This document shows, one piece after another, positions 63,001 through 64,000 of a stretch of 64,000 bases of DNA (its first letter is position 1; every line of letters starts with the position of its first letter). A program made the position numbers and the translations under genes. A model generated the notes under the pieces. The model did not search any database, was not told the origin of the DNA, and was given only the letters and a program-made list of their open reading frames with translations. Source of the stretch: Mytilus edulis (Eukaryota > Mollusca > Bivalvia > Mytilida > Mytilidae); contig NC_092346.1 of the NCBI RefSeq assembly GCF_963676685.1, forward strand, positions 96,337,917-96,401,916, written 5' to 3'.

Positions 63001-63541
63001 TAAGTTTCTCGTTTCTCCTTTTATTTATATAGATTATACTGTTGATTTTCTTGTTCAAATTGGTTTTTTGTTGTTGTCTTTTAGTGATCCTTTATAGCTT
63101 GCTGTTCGGTGTGAGTCAAAGCTCCATTTTGAAAGGCTTTTCACACATTGTGACTCGGAGTTCTCATTGGCACTTGTACCATTTTCTTATAAATATTGTA
63201 ATCAAGCTATATAGTTAAAAGAGACAAACAAAACTTGTTTCGAGATATCCAAAATGATTGTAAACGGCGTTTAGTGAGTAAAACATATAGCATCTTCCAG
63301 ACTGCTTTATATTTCTTATTTTCAATTTAATGCCTAATATATTGGCATTATTTGCTGCATATTTGAGCAAAACAATGTTCATATATGAATCTTTATTCGT
63401 ATAGTAATGATACTAGTCATTACATACCTGTTTGACAATGGACTCCTCCAAAACCTTGTAGACATTGACATGTCCAGGAATCTATACCATCAACACATGT
63501 TCCATTGTTATAACAAGGGATGTTGTAGCATTCATCAATAT
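57004..63541 (-). CDS. EGF-like-domain transmembrane protein, 3' exons
   Basis: Single-pass type I membrane protein, 5' exons beyond the window. Exons in order: 63541-63428 (cbEGF, DIDECYNIPC, 114 bp, phase 1-1), 62779-62666 (cbEGF, DIDDCVSDPC, 114 bp, phase 1-1, possibly longer through the 54-bp array), 59195-59062 (EGF, IDHCSSSPC, phase 1-0) and 57429-57004. The last exon encodes a short Cys-containing juxtamembrane part, a TM helix (ISGFTGLLIGLLLTVIYYI) and a ~90-residue tail with RRQCNCF, ending at TAG 57004-57006. Each EGF has six Cys. Splice sites are clean and phases agree across all joins. Likely an extracellular adhesion or receptor protein; the ligand is unknown. The Notch/fibropellin style of EGF gives no closer name. 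Confidence 0.85.
57590..57835 (+). repeat. Dispersed 'agattagaccgttgg' repeat in EGF intron
   Basis: Same family as 39690-40015. Lies in the intron between the last EGF exon and the TM exon. Confidence 0.65.
59476..59840 (+). pseudogene. piggyBac-like transposase 5' fragment
   Basis: TTAA (59476-59479) is followed by CCTTTTCTTTGCCATACGGC, like a piggyBac end. From ATG 59621 the frame encodes an acidic head (PPEEDEEPEF), then GPIRMPDTNSPP and AYFYLLFSIGLMKEFVRKTN, which resembles the start of the DDE_Tnp_1_7 domain (PxDYFxLFF...L...ETNR). The frame closes at 59839; no DDE core follows. It sits in the EGF gene intron, on the opposite strand. Confidence 0.6.
60129..60698. mobile_element. 0.57-kb MITE with AGGGCATACGATAC TIRs
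   Basis: Inverted ends AGGGCATACGATAC (60129-60142 and 60685-60698), flanked by TTA on both sides (60126-60128 and 60699-60701). No ORF. The TTA duplication would fit the Harbinger group. Confidence 0.65.
60795..60965. repeat. G/C-tract inverted repeat
   Basis: 'gtggcggatccagggg' at the left and 'tgcatccgcccctg' at the right enclose homopolymeric G and C runs. A related piece occurs at 27560 and 28185. It falls inside a chance minus-strand frame. Confidence 0.55.
61160..61925. other. Intron sequence, nothing recognised
   Basis: AT-rich, no ORF, no repeat with a partner that I noticed. Part of the intron between EGF exons 62666 and 59195. Confidence 0.5.
61945..62690 (-). repeat. 54-bp tandem array of EGF half-modules with splice donors
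   Basis: About 13-14 units of 54 bp, nearly identical, each encoding SKYNCQCSNGSKGNNCEK in phase with the EGF exon that starts at 62779. Each unit repeats the last part of that exon (Cys4-x-Cys5-x8-Cys6 of an EGF) plus its donor, GTAAGT. Donors start at 62665, 62611, 62557 and so on every 54 bp down to 62017, then 61962 (spacing 55 owing to one extra A). Read through, the frame ends at a TAA at 61961-61959 in that last donor. The first donor gives the normal 114-bp exon; donors 2-13 keep the same phase. Confidence 0.9.
62930..63195 (+). repeat. Dispersed 'agattagaccgttgg' repeat, diverged
   Basis: Diverged member of the 39690-40015 family within the intron between the two cbEGF exons. Confidence 0.55.
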
Positions 63542-64000
63542 CTAAATTATTGTAAAGACATGATATTAGGGGACAGAAACAAATATATAATCATGGCGCA
63601 AAAGCGCTGTAAATGCAGTTAATTACAGGTATGTTGTGTATTTTTATTCCATATAAATCTAGTATAAGTGCGTTGGATAAAAACCGTAATTTTTATACGA
63701 ATGCGTGTAAAACAAATTTCGTTGTATAGGTGTCTAAATTAAGCACATACAACATATTTAAAAAGATCAAAAGAGTGAAAAAGTATATTTTAACAAAACG
63801 CATTTGCCTAGCAGGTCGAACAACTGATGTTTTTAAACGCTGCTGACTGCCACTGACGATTGCCAAATAAATTGATCACAAGATGAAACAAAATGGATCT
63901 TAATATTAATTTAATACTAAACAGAAAACAATTAACTTGCAGCAAAGATATCAAACCACAAAGTCAGTACACAATCGATTAATGTCTCTTTAGTGATGTT
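63542..64000. other. Right edge: EGF gene intron
   Basis: Upstream intron (minus-strand sense) of the 63541 exon. It ends in the acceptor 'tttag' at 63546-63542. No further exon is recognised before the window edge. Confidence 0.5.

Overview
This is an AT-rich, intron-containing animal sequence. It has GT-AG introns, phase-1 EGF exons, LINE, LTR and DNA transposons, a tRNA-headed SINE and many short dispersed repeats. Several of those repeats (the 'gccagacgcgcgt' block, the 'cttcggt' hairpin block, the 'agattagaccgttgg' block) are ones I associate with marine mussels (Mytilus). A bivalve is therefore my best guess, made from memory and without a search. There are no operons, CRISPR arrays or rRNA genes.

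Only four protein-coding loci look genuine. (1) The 3' part of a monocarboxylate-transporter-like gene (SLC16 family, + strand, exons 2280-2426, 3285-4661, 5559-5716). Its 5' exons lie outside the window, and its central loop carries seven RKxSD-type repeats. (2) and (3) Two paralogous carboxylesterase genes on the minus strand (12072-9472 and 41662-37781). Both have an intact Ser-Glu-His triad and a C-terminal HDEL ER-retention signal. (4) The 3' part of a membrane protein with EGF-like domains on the minus strand (63541-57004). One of its EGF exons runs into a 54-bp tandem array in which every unit carries a GTAAGT splice donor.

The layout is dominated by a direct tandem segmental duplication. 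Copy 1 runs from about 5757 to 19197. Copy 2 starts at about 19195 and ends near 55036. Each copy carries the tail of the SLC16 3' flank, then an esterase gene, then its upstream flank. Copy 2 has grown to about 36 kb by insertions: an L1-like LINE, a 350-bp tandem array, an opposite-strand LINE copy, a DIRS-like gag fragment, a 1.96-kb element with 0.5-kb terminal inverted repeats, a degenerate Ty3/gypsy element with another retroelement tail nested in it, a PIF/Harbinger-type element and a possible P-like element. Because each copy preserves the empty site of insertions in the other, target-site duplications and element ends can be read directly.

Most of the remaining sequence is intron or intergenic DNA filled with minisatellites, palindromic MITEs and dispersed repeats. 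The strongest leads are the tandem splice-donor array in the EGF gene, the 1.96-kb inverted-repeat element with a decayed uncharacterised ORF, a 22-bp TIR-TIR footprint flanked by 7-bp repeats, and the HDEL esterase duplication itself.
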